In this document: positions 22,243 through 35,096 of the stretch, piece after piece
Position numbering within the stretch: the first letter of the stretch is position 1
Layout: every line of letters starts with the position of its first letter
Assembly: GCF_003075415.1 (NCBI RefSeq)
Contig: NZ_QDAH01000005.1
Coordinates: 1 to 64,000, forward strand
DNA: 64,000 nt
Source: Microvirga sp. KLBC 81
GTDB lineage: Bacteria > Pseudomonadota > Alphaproteobacteria > Rhizobiales > Beijerinckiaceae
Direction of reading: 5' to 3'
Program-made: the position numbers and the translations under genes
The notes under the pieces: model-generated
Database searches by the model: none
Seen by the model: only the letters and a program-made list of their open reading frames with translations
Told to the model about the DNA's origin: nothing

Positions 22243-22336
22243 GTCATTCCCGAGGCCGCGTAGAGGGATCCGGGATCGTCGGATGAGAATGGCGCCTTAT
22301 GACGGTCCCGGATCGGCTGACGCCCTCCGGGATGAC
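22243..22336. repeat. Palindromic intergenic repeat
   Basis: Outer arms GTCATTCCCG (22243-22252) and CGGGATGAC (22328-22336) enclose inner arms GATCCGGGATCGTC and GACGGTCCCGGATC, with one mismatch. A further GTCATTCCC occurs at about 22354. Palindromes beginning CGTCATTCCCG are frequent between genes in Hyphomicrobiales. Nothing coding is visible in 22236-22437. Confidence 0.7.
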
Positions 22337-22437
22337 AGCCCGAGGGGGCAGGCGTCATTCCCCCGCCTTGCCCCGGCAGGCTGCCCCTGCTAACTGACGG
22401 CCAATCCTTTCAACCGTCTATCAACAGGGCTTTTCCC

Positions 22438-24090
<1,653 letters not shown>

Positions 24091-24135
24091 GAAGGCACCG
24101 CTCCGTTCCAGGCCGATTGAACGGATATTAAGGCG

Positions 24136-24167
24136 AAAAGGGCTCCCATGCGGGAGCCCTTTTCCTA
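24136..24167 (+). terminator. Rho-independent terminator after ettA
   Basis: A perfect 12-bp stem AAAAGGGCTCCC (24136-24147)/GGGAGCCCTTTT (24152-24163) with loop ATGC ends in a T run, 45 bases after the ettA stop. Because the arms begin with A and end with T runs it can also terminate the convergent small gene that ends at 24184. Confidence 0.92.
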
Positions 24168-24183
24168 TTCTGGCTCTGGTATC

Positions 24184-24426
24184 CTAAATTTTCAGAATCC
24201 TCTTGGCCTCGTCGAGAAGCCGTTCCGATTCCTCGTGATTGCCGGCCTTGTGGGCAGCCTCGCCTCTCTGCCGCAGGTTCATGACCCTCTGCTTGTCAGC
24301 CGACGAGAGCTGGGCCGTCTGCATGGCCTTGTCGATGGCAGCCATGTCCCTTGGGCATTGATTGGCGAGAGCGGGTCCGGCAGTGATGAAGCTGAGAGAT
24401 AGGGCAAGAGCAATTGCACGACGCAT
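24184..24426 (-). CDS. Small exported protein of unknown function (80 aa)
   Basis: The reverse-strand ATG at 24426, with GGGAGG eight bases upstream, gives 80 residues. A signal peptide is clear: RR, a hydrophobic core AIALALSLSFITAG and a cleavage site after PALA. The mature part of about 55 residues is helical and charged, with one cysteine (NQCPRDM) and a C-terminal segment rich in Gln, Glu, Lys and Arg that looks like a short coiled coil or TPR-like helix pair. It is probably periplasmic. I do not recognise the family. It is convergent with ettA and shares its terminator. Confidence 0.75.
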   Translation of the reverse strand: MRRAIALALSLSFITAGPALANQCPRDMAAIDKAMQTAQLSSADKQRVMNLRQRGEAAHKAGNHEESERLLDEAKRILKI

Positions 24427-24629
24427 GGCATTCCTCCCATTCGCCCCCGGAGTTAAATTATCCCAGCATCCGTAATCGGAAAGGGGTGCAGCCGGCTTCC
24501 GATACGGAGGCATGGATCCTTTCGGGGTTTTTTGCGTCTAATACTCGTTTCGGGCTCCGCAAGGCTTGGGTTCGTCGCCTAAAGCGTGTATGACCCTTGA
24601 GGCACGAGACAAAAGGTAGAGACGTTCAC

Positions 24630-26108
24630 GTGCCAGCCGATCAAACTGCAGCTTTTCAACCCGTTGCAACGCCCGAAGAAGCCGTCGAGCGGCTGATCCA
24701 GCTCCATGACAGCGCCGTCGAGGCGCAGCGCCATTGCCTGGAGCATTTCTTCTCCACAGGCACGCCTCCCACGCCGCTTGAGCGCTCCCGCTTCCGCTAT
24801 CCCGAGCTGAGACTCGATTACCGGGCGAGCTCCCTCCCGCCGGTGAAGCAGCGCGCCTATGCGAAGTTCCAGGGGCCTGGCGTCTATGCAACGACCATCA
24901 CACAGCCGTCCTTTTTCAAGAACTATCTGCTGGAACAGCTGAATTATCTTGTGCGCGATTATGGGGCCACTCTCGAGGTCGGCATCAGCGATCAGGAAAT
25001 TCCCTATCCCTACATCTTCGAGCGCGGCGATGAACTGGGCCGCGGCGCGCATTCGGCCGCTGAACTCGCGCAACATTTCCCGACGCCGCTTCTCGCCAAG
25101 GTCGGCGATGAGATTGCCGACGGCACCTGGATCTTCCACGAGAACGAGCCGCGCCCGCTCTCGCTCTTCGACGCCGCGCGCGTCGACTATTCCTTGCGCC
25201 GCCTCGTGCACTATACCGGCAGCGACTGGCGCTCGGTGCAGCCCTGGATCCTGCTCACCAACTACCACCGCTACGTGGATCAGTTCATTCGCTGGGCCGT
25301 CAAGGAGCTGGCGCATAAGGACGGGCCCTACAGCAAACTCGTGCTGCCCGGCGGCATTGCCGTCGAGCGCGGTTTGGACGAAGGGGCTGTCGAGGAATTG
25401 ATCGCGTCTTCACCCTGGCATCGCTTCCAGATGCCGGCTTATCATTTGATGCGAAAGGACGGGCAGGGCGTCACCCTCATCAATATCGGCGTCGGCCCGT
25501 CGAACGCGAAGAACATCACGGATCATCTTGCGGTTCTGCGCCCGCATTGCTGGCTCATGGTGGGCCATTGCGGTGGACTTCGTCAGTCGCAATCGATCGG
25601 TGATTATGTTCTTGCTCACGGCTATCTCCGCCGCGATCGCATTCTCGACGGCGCCGTGCCGCCGGAAATTCCAGTGCCGGCTCTTGCCGAGATCCAGGTC
25701 GCCCTGCAGGAGGCCGCCGTGCAGGTCACGGGCGAGCGCGGCGACGAGCTGAAGCGCCGGCTGCGCACCGGCACGGTCGTGACTTATGACGATCGCAACT
25801 GGGAGCTCCGCTGGAGCCAGGAGCGGCGGCAGATCAATCTCTCCCGCGCCATCGCAGTGGACATGGAAAGCGGCACGATCGCTGCGCAAGGCTATCGCCT
25901 GCGCGTGCCCTATGGCACTCTGCTTTGCGTATCCGACAAGCCGCTGCACGGCGAGATCAAGCTGCCGGGCGCTGCCAATGCCTTTTATGAGCGTGCAGTC
26001 AGCGAGCATCTCATGATTGGCCTTGCCGCCGTCGATATCCTGCGTGGCCAGCGGGCCTCCGTGCATTCGCGAAAGCTTCGCAGCTTCGACGAGCCTCCGT
26101 TCCGTTAA
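24630..26108 (+). CDS. amn: AMP nucleosidase
   Basis: This cytosolic enzyme hydrolyses AMP to adenine and ribose 5-phosphate, controlling adenylate levels. From GTG 24630 it has 492 residues, close to the 484 of E. coli Amn; an in-frame TTG at 24597 would add 11. The N-terminal regulatory domain is followed by a nucleoside-phosphorylase-like domain with INIGVGPSNAKNITDHLAVLRP, MVGHCGGLRQSQ and VDMESGTIAAQGYRLRVPYGTLLCVSDKPLHGE. Upstream and downstream genes are unrelated; 12 bases separate it from the EamA transporter gene. Confidence 0.93.
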   Translation: MPADQTAAFQPVATPEEAVERLIQLHDSAVEAQRHCLEHFFSTGTPPTPLERSRFRYPELRLDYRASSLPPVKQRAYAKFQGPGVYATTITQPSFFKNYLLEQLNYLVRDYGATLEVGISDQEIPYPYIFERGDELGRGAHSAAELAQHFPTPLLAKVGDEIADGTWIFHENEPRPLSLFDAARVDYSLRRLVHYTGSDWRSVQPWILLTNYHRYVDQFIRWAVKELAHKDGPYSKLVLPGGIAVERGLDEGAVEELIASSPWHRFQMPAYHLMRKDGQGVTLINIGVGPSNAKNITDHLAVLRPHCWLMVGHCGGLRQSQSIGDYVLAHGYLRRDRILDGAVPPEIPVPALAEIQVALQEAAVQVTGERGDELKRRLRTGTVVTYDDRNWELRWSQERRQINLSRAIAVDMESGTIAAQGYRLRVPYGTLLCVSDKPLHGEIKLPGAANAFYERAVSEHLMIGLAAVDILRGQRASVHSRKLRSFDEPPFR

Positions 26109-26120
26109 GCCGCGCCTTCC

Positions 26121-27002
26121 ATGTCTCGCGACACCTTCGGCCTTGTCTTGGGCTTTGTCGGCGTGTGCATATTCGCCGGCACGCTGCCCTTCACCCATAT
26201 CGCTGTCGAGCATTTGAGCCCGCTCTTCGTCACTGCGGGGCGGGCGGCGCTCGCGGGCCTGTTCGCGTTGATGACGCTGCTCGTCTTGCGCAAGCCATGG
26301 CCGACGCCGCGGCTTGCTCTGACCATGGCGCTCGTGGCGCTCTGTCTCACTGGAGGTTTCCCGGGCTTCACGGCGCTCGCCATGAAGACCGTTCCGGCCT
26401 CCCATGGCGGTGTCGTGCTTGGCATCCTGCCGCTCGCGACCTCCGCCATCAGCACGCTGATTGCCGGCGAGCGGCCGAGCCCGACCTTCTGGCTTGCTGC
26501 TTTGGCTGGCGCGGGCCTCGTGATCGGCTTCACGCTGCATGAGGGCGGCGGCTCGCTGGGGCAGGGGGATCTGTTTCTCCTCGCGGCGGCACTCTCCTCG
26601 GCGCTGGGCTATGTGATCTCCGGCAAGCTCGTGCGCAAAGGGATGGCCGGGTGGGAGGTCATTTCCTGGGTGCTGGTCGTGGCCCTGCCGGTTACGGTGC
26701 CCGTGGCGCTCTGGACCATGCCGGAGGATTCTTCAGCCGTCCCGGCCTGGAGCTGGATCGGCTTCGTCTATGTGGCTCTCATGAGCCAATATCTCGGCTT
26801 CTTCGCCTGGAATGCCGGGCTGGCGCTTGGCGGCATCGCCCATGTCAGCCAGGTGCAATTGCTTCAGACCTTCGTGACGCTCCTCATCGCGGCCGTCCTG
26901 AACCGGGAGCCCATTGCCCTCTCGGCCTGGTTCGTCGCGGGGGCCGTCTTCCTCCTCGTGGTTGCAGCCAACAAAGCCAAGGTCAGGGAATCCAAGACCT
27001 AG
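26121..27002 (+). CDS. EamA/DMT-family transporter
   Basis: This is an inner-membrane protein of 293 residues with about ten hydrophobic helices arranged as two EamA repeats, with the second repeat beginning near GQGDLFLLAAALSSALGYVISGKLVRK. Members export metabolites such as amino acids or purine-related compounds; the substrate cannot be read here. ATG 26121 is 12 bases after amn, so the two may be cotranscribed. A hairpin follows at 27059-27088. Confidence 0.85.
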   Translation: MSRDTFGLVLGFVGVCIFAGTLPFTHIAVEHLSPLFVTAGRAALAGLFALMTLLVLRKPWPTPRLALTMALVALCLTGGFPGFTALAMKTVPASHGGVVLGILPLATSAISTLIAGERPSPTFWLAALAGAGLVIGFTLHEGGGSLGQGDLFLLAAALSSALGYVISGKLVRKGMAGWEVISWVLVVALPVTVPVALWTMPEDSSAVPAWSWIGFVYVALMSQYLGFFAWNAGLALGGIAHVSQVQLLQTFVTLLIAAVLNREPIALSAWFVAGAVFLLVVAANKAKVRESKT

Positions 27003-27058
27003 AGCATCTTGGGCGCGTGATCCGGTTTCCTGTCGAAAAAGATGGCTAAGCCAGAGAG

Positions 27059-27088
27059 AGCCGCTTTCACGGCTGTGGAGCGGCTTTA
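27059..27088 (+). terminator. Candidate terminator after the EamA transporter gene
   Basis: The hairpin AGCCGCT (27059-27065)/AGCGGCT (27079-27085) has an inner CAC/GTG pairing and is followed by TTAAG. It separates the amn-EamA genes from the methionine-cycle operon. The stem has a small bulge and the T tract is short, so efficiency is uncertain. Confidence 0.5.
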
Positions 27089-27113
27089 AGCCCTTGCTTG
27101 CTCTTGCTTCAAA

Positions 27114-27137
27114 AAAGATATAAATATATCTTTATAT
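27114..27137. promoter_or_regulatory. AT-rich overlapping palindromes, candidate ArsR-family operator
   Basis: AAAGATATA (27114-27122) and TATATCTTT (27125-27133) form a perfect 9-bp inverted repeat with a 2-bp spacer. A second pair, ATATAAA (27118-27124) and TTTATAT (27131-27137), overlaps it. The stretch is almost pure A+T in a GC-rich chromosome and lies 20-44 bases before the ATG of an ArsR-type regulator. It is a likely autoregulatory site controlling this gene, metF and perhaps metH. Confidence 0.72.
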
Positions 27138-27157
27138 GTAAGAGCGAGTTTTGGCTC

Positions 27158-28171
27158 ATGGCTGACAAGGAAGCTCCATCTCTGGATTTGACGCTGGATG
27201 TCCTCCGGGCAGCCGCCGAAGAGACGCGCCTGCGCATTCTGGCCCTGCTGGCAGAGGGCGAACTCTCCGTTTCCGACCTCACCGACATTCTGGGCCAGTC
27301 CCAGCCGCGCATCTCCCGTCACCTGAAGCTGCTCGTGGAAGCGGGGCTCGTGGAGCGGCACAGGGAAGGGGCATGGGCCTTCTTCCGGCTCACGGACCGC
27401 GGCACGGCCCTGAAGATCATCCGCCCGACGCTCGAGAGCCTGGACCGGTCCGATCCGCAATTGCTGGAGGACCGTACCCGCCTTGAGGCCGTGCGCGCCC
27501 AGCGCTCTCAGGCAGCCCAGGCTTACTTCTCGCGGCTTGCTCCCGAATGGGATCGTCTGCGCTCGCTCCACGCACCGGAAACCGTGGTCGAGGCCGCGGT
27601 GCTCGACGCCCTCGGTCAGAGGCCGATCCGCAACCTCGTCGATCTCGGCACAGGCACCGGCCGCATGCTGCAGCTCCTTGCGCCGCGCGCAAGCCGCACG
27701 GTCGGTCTGGATGCGAGCCACGCGATGCTCTCCGTTGCGCGCGCCAATCTCGAAAAGGCGGGCCTGCGCGGCATCGAGCTGCGACAGGGTGATATTTATG
27801 CGCCGCCGTTCCCGCGCGACACCTTCGATCTCGTGATCATCCATCAGGTGCTGCATTACCTCGACGATCCCGCCCGCGCGATCCGCGAGGCGGCGCGTCT
27901 TGTTGCTCCCGGCGGGCGCATCCTCGTGGTGGATTTCGCGCCGCATAAGCTGGAGTTCCTGCGCGAGGCGCAGGCTCATCGCCGTCTCGGCTTCGCGCCG
28001 TCGCAGGTCGCAGGCTGGCTCGATGGGGCGGGCCTTGATTGCACGCTCACGAAAGAAATTGCACCGCCCAGGAAGGGCGATGACCAATTGACCGTTTCCC
28101 TTTGGCTTGGACAGGACCGCCGTGTCGCGACGGATTGGCCTCTCTCCGAGCCCAACAAAGAGGTTGCCTGA
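27158..28171 (+). CDS. ArsR-family regulator fused to a SAM-dependent methyltransferase domain
   Basis: This is a 337-residue two-domain protein. Residues ~10-95 form an ArsR winged helix-turn-helix (LRAAAEETRLRILALLAEGELSVSDL, then QSQPRISRHLKLLVEAGLV). Residues ~150-330 form a class I methyltransferase with the SAM motif VDLGTGTGRML, the acidic residue in GLDASHAML, and HQVLHYLDDPA. No cysteine metal-binding motif is seen in the ArsR part, so metal sensing is unlikely. Immediately upstream of metF (TGATG overlap), it is plausibly a SAM- or SAH-responsive regulator of methionine synthesis. ATG 27158 was chosen over TTG 27098, which lies before the palindrome. Confidence 0.85.
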   Translation: MADKEAPSLDLTLDVLRAAAEETRLRILALLAEGELSVSDLTDILGQSQPRISRHLKLLVEAGLVERHREGAWAFFRLTDRGTALKIIRPTLESLDRSDPQLLEDRTRLEAVRAQRSQAAQAYFSRLAPEWDRLRSLHAPETVVEAAVLDALGQRPIRNLVDLGTGTGRMLQLLAPRASRTVGLDASHAMLSVARANLEKAGLRGIELRQGDIYAPPFPRDTFDLVIIHQVLHYLDDPARAIREAARLVAPGGRILVVDFAPHKLEFLREAQAHRRLGFAPSQVAGWLDGAGLDCTLTKEIAPPRKGDDQLTVSLWLGQDRRVATDWPLSEPNKEVA

Positions 28172-29076
28172 TGTCGCCCATGGCCCTTCGTCCCAGCAGG
28201 CAAGCCTCTTCGCCCATCAATGTGTCCTTCGAGTTCTTCCCGCCGAAGACACCGGAGATGGAAACGACTCTCTGGGCGTCGATCCAGCGTCTCGCGCCGC
28301 TCAATCCGCAATTCGTCTCCGTGACCTACGGCGCGGGCGGCTCCACGCGCGAACGCACGCATGCCACGGTCTCGCGCATCGTGAAGGAAACGCACCTCAA
28401 GCCCGCCGCGCACCTGACCTGCGTGGCGGCGACCAAAGATGAGGTGGATGACGTCGTCCGCTCCTATTGGGATGCAGGCGTGCGCCACATCGTGGCCTTG
28501 CGCGGCGATCCGGTGAGCGGCATCGGGACGGCCTATGAGCCGCATCCTGGTGGCTATCAGCAGACCTGTGATCTCGTGGCCGGCATCAAGGCCATCGGCG
28601 ATTTCGAGGTTTCGGTTTCCGCTTACCCCGAGAAGCATCCCGAAGCCGCTTCGCTCGACGCAGACATCGATGTTTTGAAGGCGAAAGTGGATTGCGGCGC
28701 GGATCGCGCCATCACCCAGTTCTTCTTCGATAACGATCACTATTTCCGCTATCTCGACCGCGTTCGCGCGCGCGGCATCGGCATTCCCGTCGTGCCCGGC
28801 ATCGTGCCCGTGCAGAACTTCAAGCAGACGGCGAATTTCGCTGCCAAGACGGGCGCCAGCGTTCCCGATTGGCTCGCGGCCCGCTTCGAAGGGCTCGACA
28901 ACGATGTGGAGACCCGCAAGCTCGTGGCCGCCGCCGTTGCGGCCGAGCAGGTGATCGACCTCGTCGATCGCGGCGTGAACGAGTTCCACTTCTACACCAT
29001 GAACCGCGCCGATCTCGTCTATGCGATCTGCCATCTCCTCGGGTTGCGCGATCAGAGTGTGAAGGTGGCGGCTTAA
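28171..29076 (+). CDS. metF: 5,10-methylenetetrahydrofolate reductase
   Basis: This flavoenzyme reduces methylene-THF to methyl-THF, the methyl donor of MetH. It is a TIM barrel of 301 residues, the usual MetF length. Family motifs include NVSFEFFPPKTPEME, SVTYGAGGSTR, HLTCVAATKDEV, IVALRGDP, and FFFDNDHYFRYLDRVRA. ATG 28171 overlaps the last base of the ArsR-methyltransferase gene, so the two are translationally coupled. Hairpins at 29083-29149 separate it from metH. Confidence 0.95.
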   Translation: MSPMALRPSRQASSPINVSFEFFPPKTPEMETTLWASIQRLAPLNPQFVSVTYGAGGSTRERTHATVSRIVKETHLKPAAHLTCVAATKDEVDDVVRSYWDAGVRHIVALRGDPVSGIGTAYEPHPGGYQQTCDLVAGIKAIGDFEVSVSAYPEKHPEAASLDADIDVLKAKVDCGADRAITQFFFDNDHYFRYLDRVRARGIGIPVVPGIVPVQNFKQTANFAAKTGASVPDWLAARFEGLDNDVETRKLVAAAVAAEQVIDLVDRGVNEFHFYTMNRADLVYAICHLLGLRDQSVKVAA

Positions 29077-29082
29077 GTTTTC

Positions 29083-29109
29083 ATGCCCGGCTTAGCCGGG
29101 CATTTGTAT
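29083..29109 (+). terminator. Hairpin with T-rich tail between metF and metH
   Basis: A perfect 9-bp stem ATGCCCGGC (29083-29091)/GCCGGGCAT (29095-29103) with loop TTA is followed by TTGTATTT. It should terminate at least part of the transcripts leaving metF. Confidence 0.75.
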
Positions 29110-29129
29110 TTGCCATGCGCTGCATGGAT

Positions 29130-29149
29130 GGCCGGACGACAATCCGGCC
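29130..29149 (+). promoter_or_regulatory. Second hairpin just upstream of metH
   Basis: A perfect 7-bp stem GGCCGGA (29130-29136)/TCCGGCC (29143-29149) with loop CGACAA ends 18 bases before the metH ATG, close to its ribosome binding site. It may influence metH translation or mRNA stability. It has no T tract. Confidence 0.5.
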
Positions 29150-29167
29150 GGATTGAAAGAGACTGCA

Positions 29168-32923
<3,756 letters not shown>

Positions 32924-32929
32924 GATTGA

Positions 32930-33703
32930 TCAGGCGGCGGCCGCAGAAGGCCGCCTCGCGATCAGATCGCGCAGGGTGGTGATGGTGGAGGCATCCGCCA
33001 CGCCATCCACGCGCTCGGGGCGAAAATGGCGCTGGAACGCGGCGACCACCTTTTCCGTGTCTTCATCGAACACGCCATTGATCTTCAGGCCATAACCATA
33101 CATGGCGAGCATCGCCTGAAGCGCTTCGATGGGCATGCCCTGATCGCCACGCGAGAAAAAGCGTCCGTCGCTCAAGCTGGCTGGCGACACCCAATGGCCG
33201 ATGCCGGCCTCGTGCAGGCGCTTCCAGGGAAAGACCTCGCCGGGATCGACCTTGCGGCCGGGCGCGACATCCGAATGACCGAGCACGCGGGTCGCCGGAA
33301 TGCGCCAGCGGGTTACGATGTCCTTCGCGAGCGCGATCACGCTTTCGATCTGCACGTCGGGATACGGAGGGAGGCCGCCGGGATGGCCGGGGTTGGCGAT
33401 CTCGATCCCGATGGAGCAGGAATTGATATCCGTCTCGCCATTCCAATTGGACATGCCCGCATGCCAGGCGCGGCGAGACTCCGGTACGAGCTGCAGCACG
33501 CGTCCGTCGCCGAAGACGAAATAATGCGCCGAGACCTGGGAGACCGGATTGCACAGCCATTGCAGGGCCTCGCCCTCGTCCGGCATGCCCGTGTAGTGCA
33601 GGATCAGCATGTTCGGGCGCTGTCCGTCTTTCCGCTCCCCGTGATTGGGTGAAGGAAACACCTTCGCGGCAACAGGGCTTTCGGGGGAAAGCGACACGCT
33701 CAT
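32930..33703 (-). CDS. N-acetylmuramoyl-L-alanine amidase with peptidoglycan-binding domain
   Basis: This 257-residue zinc amidase cleaves the bond between MurNAc and L-Ala. It has an N-terminal Amidase_2 domain (~25-180) with zinc-site residues in LILHYTGM, AWHAGMSNW and LGHSDVAPGRKVDPG. The C-terminal PG_binding_1 domain (~195-250) contains ALQAMLAMYGY and VVAAFQRHFRP. The start at 33703 has AGGTGAGAG upstream. No signal peptide is visible, as in cytosolic AmpD-type recycling enzymes, although the added binding domain resembles envelope AmiD types. It lies four bases downstream of the TerB/DnaJ gene, so the two form an operon. Confidence 0.88.
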   Translation of the reverse strand: MSVSLSPESPVAAKVFPSPNHGERKDGQRPNMLILHYTGMPDEGEALQWLCNPVSQVSAHYFVFGDGRVLQLVPESRRAWHAGMSNWNGETDINSCSIGIEIANPGHPGGLPPYPDVQIESVIALAKDIVTRWRIPATRVLGHSDVAPGRKVDPGEVFPWKRLHEAGIGHWVSPASLSDGRFFSRGDQGMPIEALQAMLAMYGYGLKINGVFDEDTEKVVAAFQRHFRPERVDGVADASTITTLRDLIARRPSAAAA

Positions 33704-33707
33704 ACTC

Positions 33708-34433
33708 TCACCTGAGGTTCCGTTCGGTGGCGATGCGCTCCCAAGCGGCATTGATCGCGGCCAGCCGTTCCGTTGCGATCTTCACCGCCTCCGGCGGCAG
33801 GCCGCGGGCGATCTCCCGGTCGGGATGGTTCTCGGCAACGATCTTGCGATAGTGCCGTTTCAGATCCTCGTTGCTCATGGCCCTGTCAGCCTTGAGGATA
33901 AGGTAAGGATCGTCCGCCCGCTTCACGTGGCGCGCGGCGATGCGCTCGAACTCCGCTTCCGGGAGGGCGAAGATCCCCGCCACGTTCTTGAGGTAAAGAT
34001 ATTCGGCTTCGTGAACGGCCTCGTCGGCCTTGGCGATGTGGAAGAGGCCGTCGAGCACGTCCTCCAGCAGGGCGGGCTCTTCCTTGAACTCCGTGCCGAT
34101 CTGCTGGGCGTAAGCTTCGAACCCCTCAGAGGTTTGCATTGCGAGTTCGAAGAGGCGTTTGACCCGCGGATGTTCGCTCTCCGGCACCTCCACGATCTGC
34201 TCGAAGGCCTTGACCTCTACGTCGACGACCACGCCATCGGCCTTGGCCATCTTCGCGGCGAGGGCCACGAGGCCCATGGTGAACAGCACATCGCGCGGCG
34301 GCTTTCCGAACGGAGCGCCCTCGCGATCAATGAGCACATGGCCGGCAACGCCGCCCAGGAGAGCGCCAATCGGCCCTCCGAGCGCCAGGCCGATACCGGC
34401 ACCACCGAGCTTACCCCAAATCGACTGAATCAT
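33708..34433 (-). CDS. TerB-like/DnaJ-domain co-chaperone (DjlA-like)
   Basis: This 241-residue protein has a glycine-rich hydrophobic N-terminus (GGAGIGLALGGPIGALLGGVAGHV) that may insert in the membrane. A helical TerB-like domain follows (~50-165), and a C-terminal J domain contains HPD in VAENHPDRE, required to stimulate DnaK. This order is that of DjlA. It is transcribed ahead of the amidase gene on the minus strand, which could link envelope stress handling with cell-wall turnover; that link is inference. The ATG is at 34433. Confidence 0.85.
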   Translation of the reverse strand: MIQSIWGKLGGAGIGLALGGPIGALLGGVAGHVLIDREGAPFGKPPRDVLFTMGLVALAAKMAKADGVVVDVEVKAFEQIVEVPESEHPRVKRLFELAMQTSEGFEAYAQQIGTEFKEEPALLEDVLDGLFHIAKADEAVHEAEYLYLKNVAGIFALPEAEFERIAARHVKRADDPYLILKADRAMSNEDLKRHYRKIVAENHPDREIARGLPPEAVKIATERLAAINAAWERIATERNLR

Positions 34434-34469
34434 CTTGATCTAGTGGTACGCTCAACAACAGGCAAAAGG

Positions 34470-34496
34470 AAAGGGGCCGAGAAGACCTCGGCCCCT
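34470..34496 (-). terminator. Rho-independent terminator of the glycine-zipper gene
   Basis: A perfect 9-bp stem, plus-strand GGGGCCGAG (34473-34481)/CTCGGCCCC (34487-34495), loop AAGAC. Read on the minus strand it is followed by TTTCCTTTT. It ends the transcript of the gene at 34519-34797 and insulates the DjlA-like gene. Confidence 0.85.
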
Positions 34497-34518
34497 GAAT
34501 TCAGATTCAAGGACTGTC

Positions 34519-34797
34519 TTAGCGGCAGTAGATGTTGCCGTACATGTCCTGATACGTGCCGTACGGGCAGGCCGGGCCGCGAGGAGCCGTTGCTGCACCC
34601 ACGACAGCGCCGCCAGCAGCGCCGATAGCTGCACCGGCGAGAGCGCCGCTTGCACGACCGGTTGCTGCGCCACCGATAGCCGCGCCAGCCAGACCGCCGA
34701 CGGCGGCGCCACCGACTGCACGCTCGCCGGGAGTGGTGCAGGCTGCCATCGAGAGGGTGAGAGCACCCGCGGCAATCGCTGTAATGATCTTCTTCAT
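34519..34797 (-). CDS. Small glycine-zipper envelope protein
   Basis: This 92-residue protein has an N-terminal signal of lipoprotein type, KKIITAIAAGALTLSMAAC, with Cys near residue 20 as the probable lipidation site. The middle is a glycine zipper with repeated GGAAVGG, GAAIGGA and GAAIGAAGG (~29-68), the pattern of 17-kDa antigen/OmpA-like glycine-zipper proteins that sit in membranes. The C-terminus has two cysteines in CPYGTYQDMYGNIYCR. An upstream in-frame ATG at 34905 is rejected because it precedes the signal peptide. Its terminator follows directly. Function is unknown. Confidence 0.82.
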   Translation of the reverse strand: MKKIITAIAAGALTLSMAACTTPGERAVGGAAVGGLAGAAIGGAATGRASGALAGAAIGAAGGAVVGAATAPRGPACPYGTYQDMYGNIYCR

Positions 34798-35096
34798 GGA
34801 GGCTTCCCTGTATCTAGCGGGCTGTAGGCTGCCCAGCTTAATCCTTAGCTTGACCTTACGCTGACGCCAACTCCTGACTTGGGGAAGAAGTTCCTTGTTC
34901 CTCAAATGAGCTGTAGAAAAATTTTTTGTTAAGGCGTTGAGGCTATTTCCCGCCTTTCTGCGCCTTGGTTCTACGAAGAATCAGTGTCGAGCTTGAGCAT
35001 TCGTCGAACACGATTGCGACTTGTTAAGTCACAACTTTGCCTTATTTGGACTCCACCCACCGCGGCCCCGCGACCTATGCCATTTGGAGTTTTTGT
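34798..35096. other. Intergenic region between divergent envelope genes
   Basis: The 299 bases between the minus-strand glycine-zipper gene and the plus-strand transglycosylase gene hold no gene I can support. They are more AT-rich than the flanks, with an AAAAATTTTTT stretch at about 34917, and must contain promoters for both directions. I cannot place them confidently. Confidence 0.5.

Noticed and set aside
28172-29167. SAM or cobalamin riboswitch before metF or metH
   Set aside because: metF starts inside the upstream stop codon, and the metF-metH gap is only 91 bases with two simple hairpins, too short and without the conserved cores.
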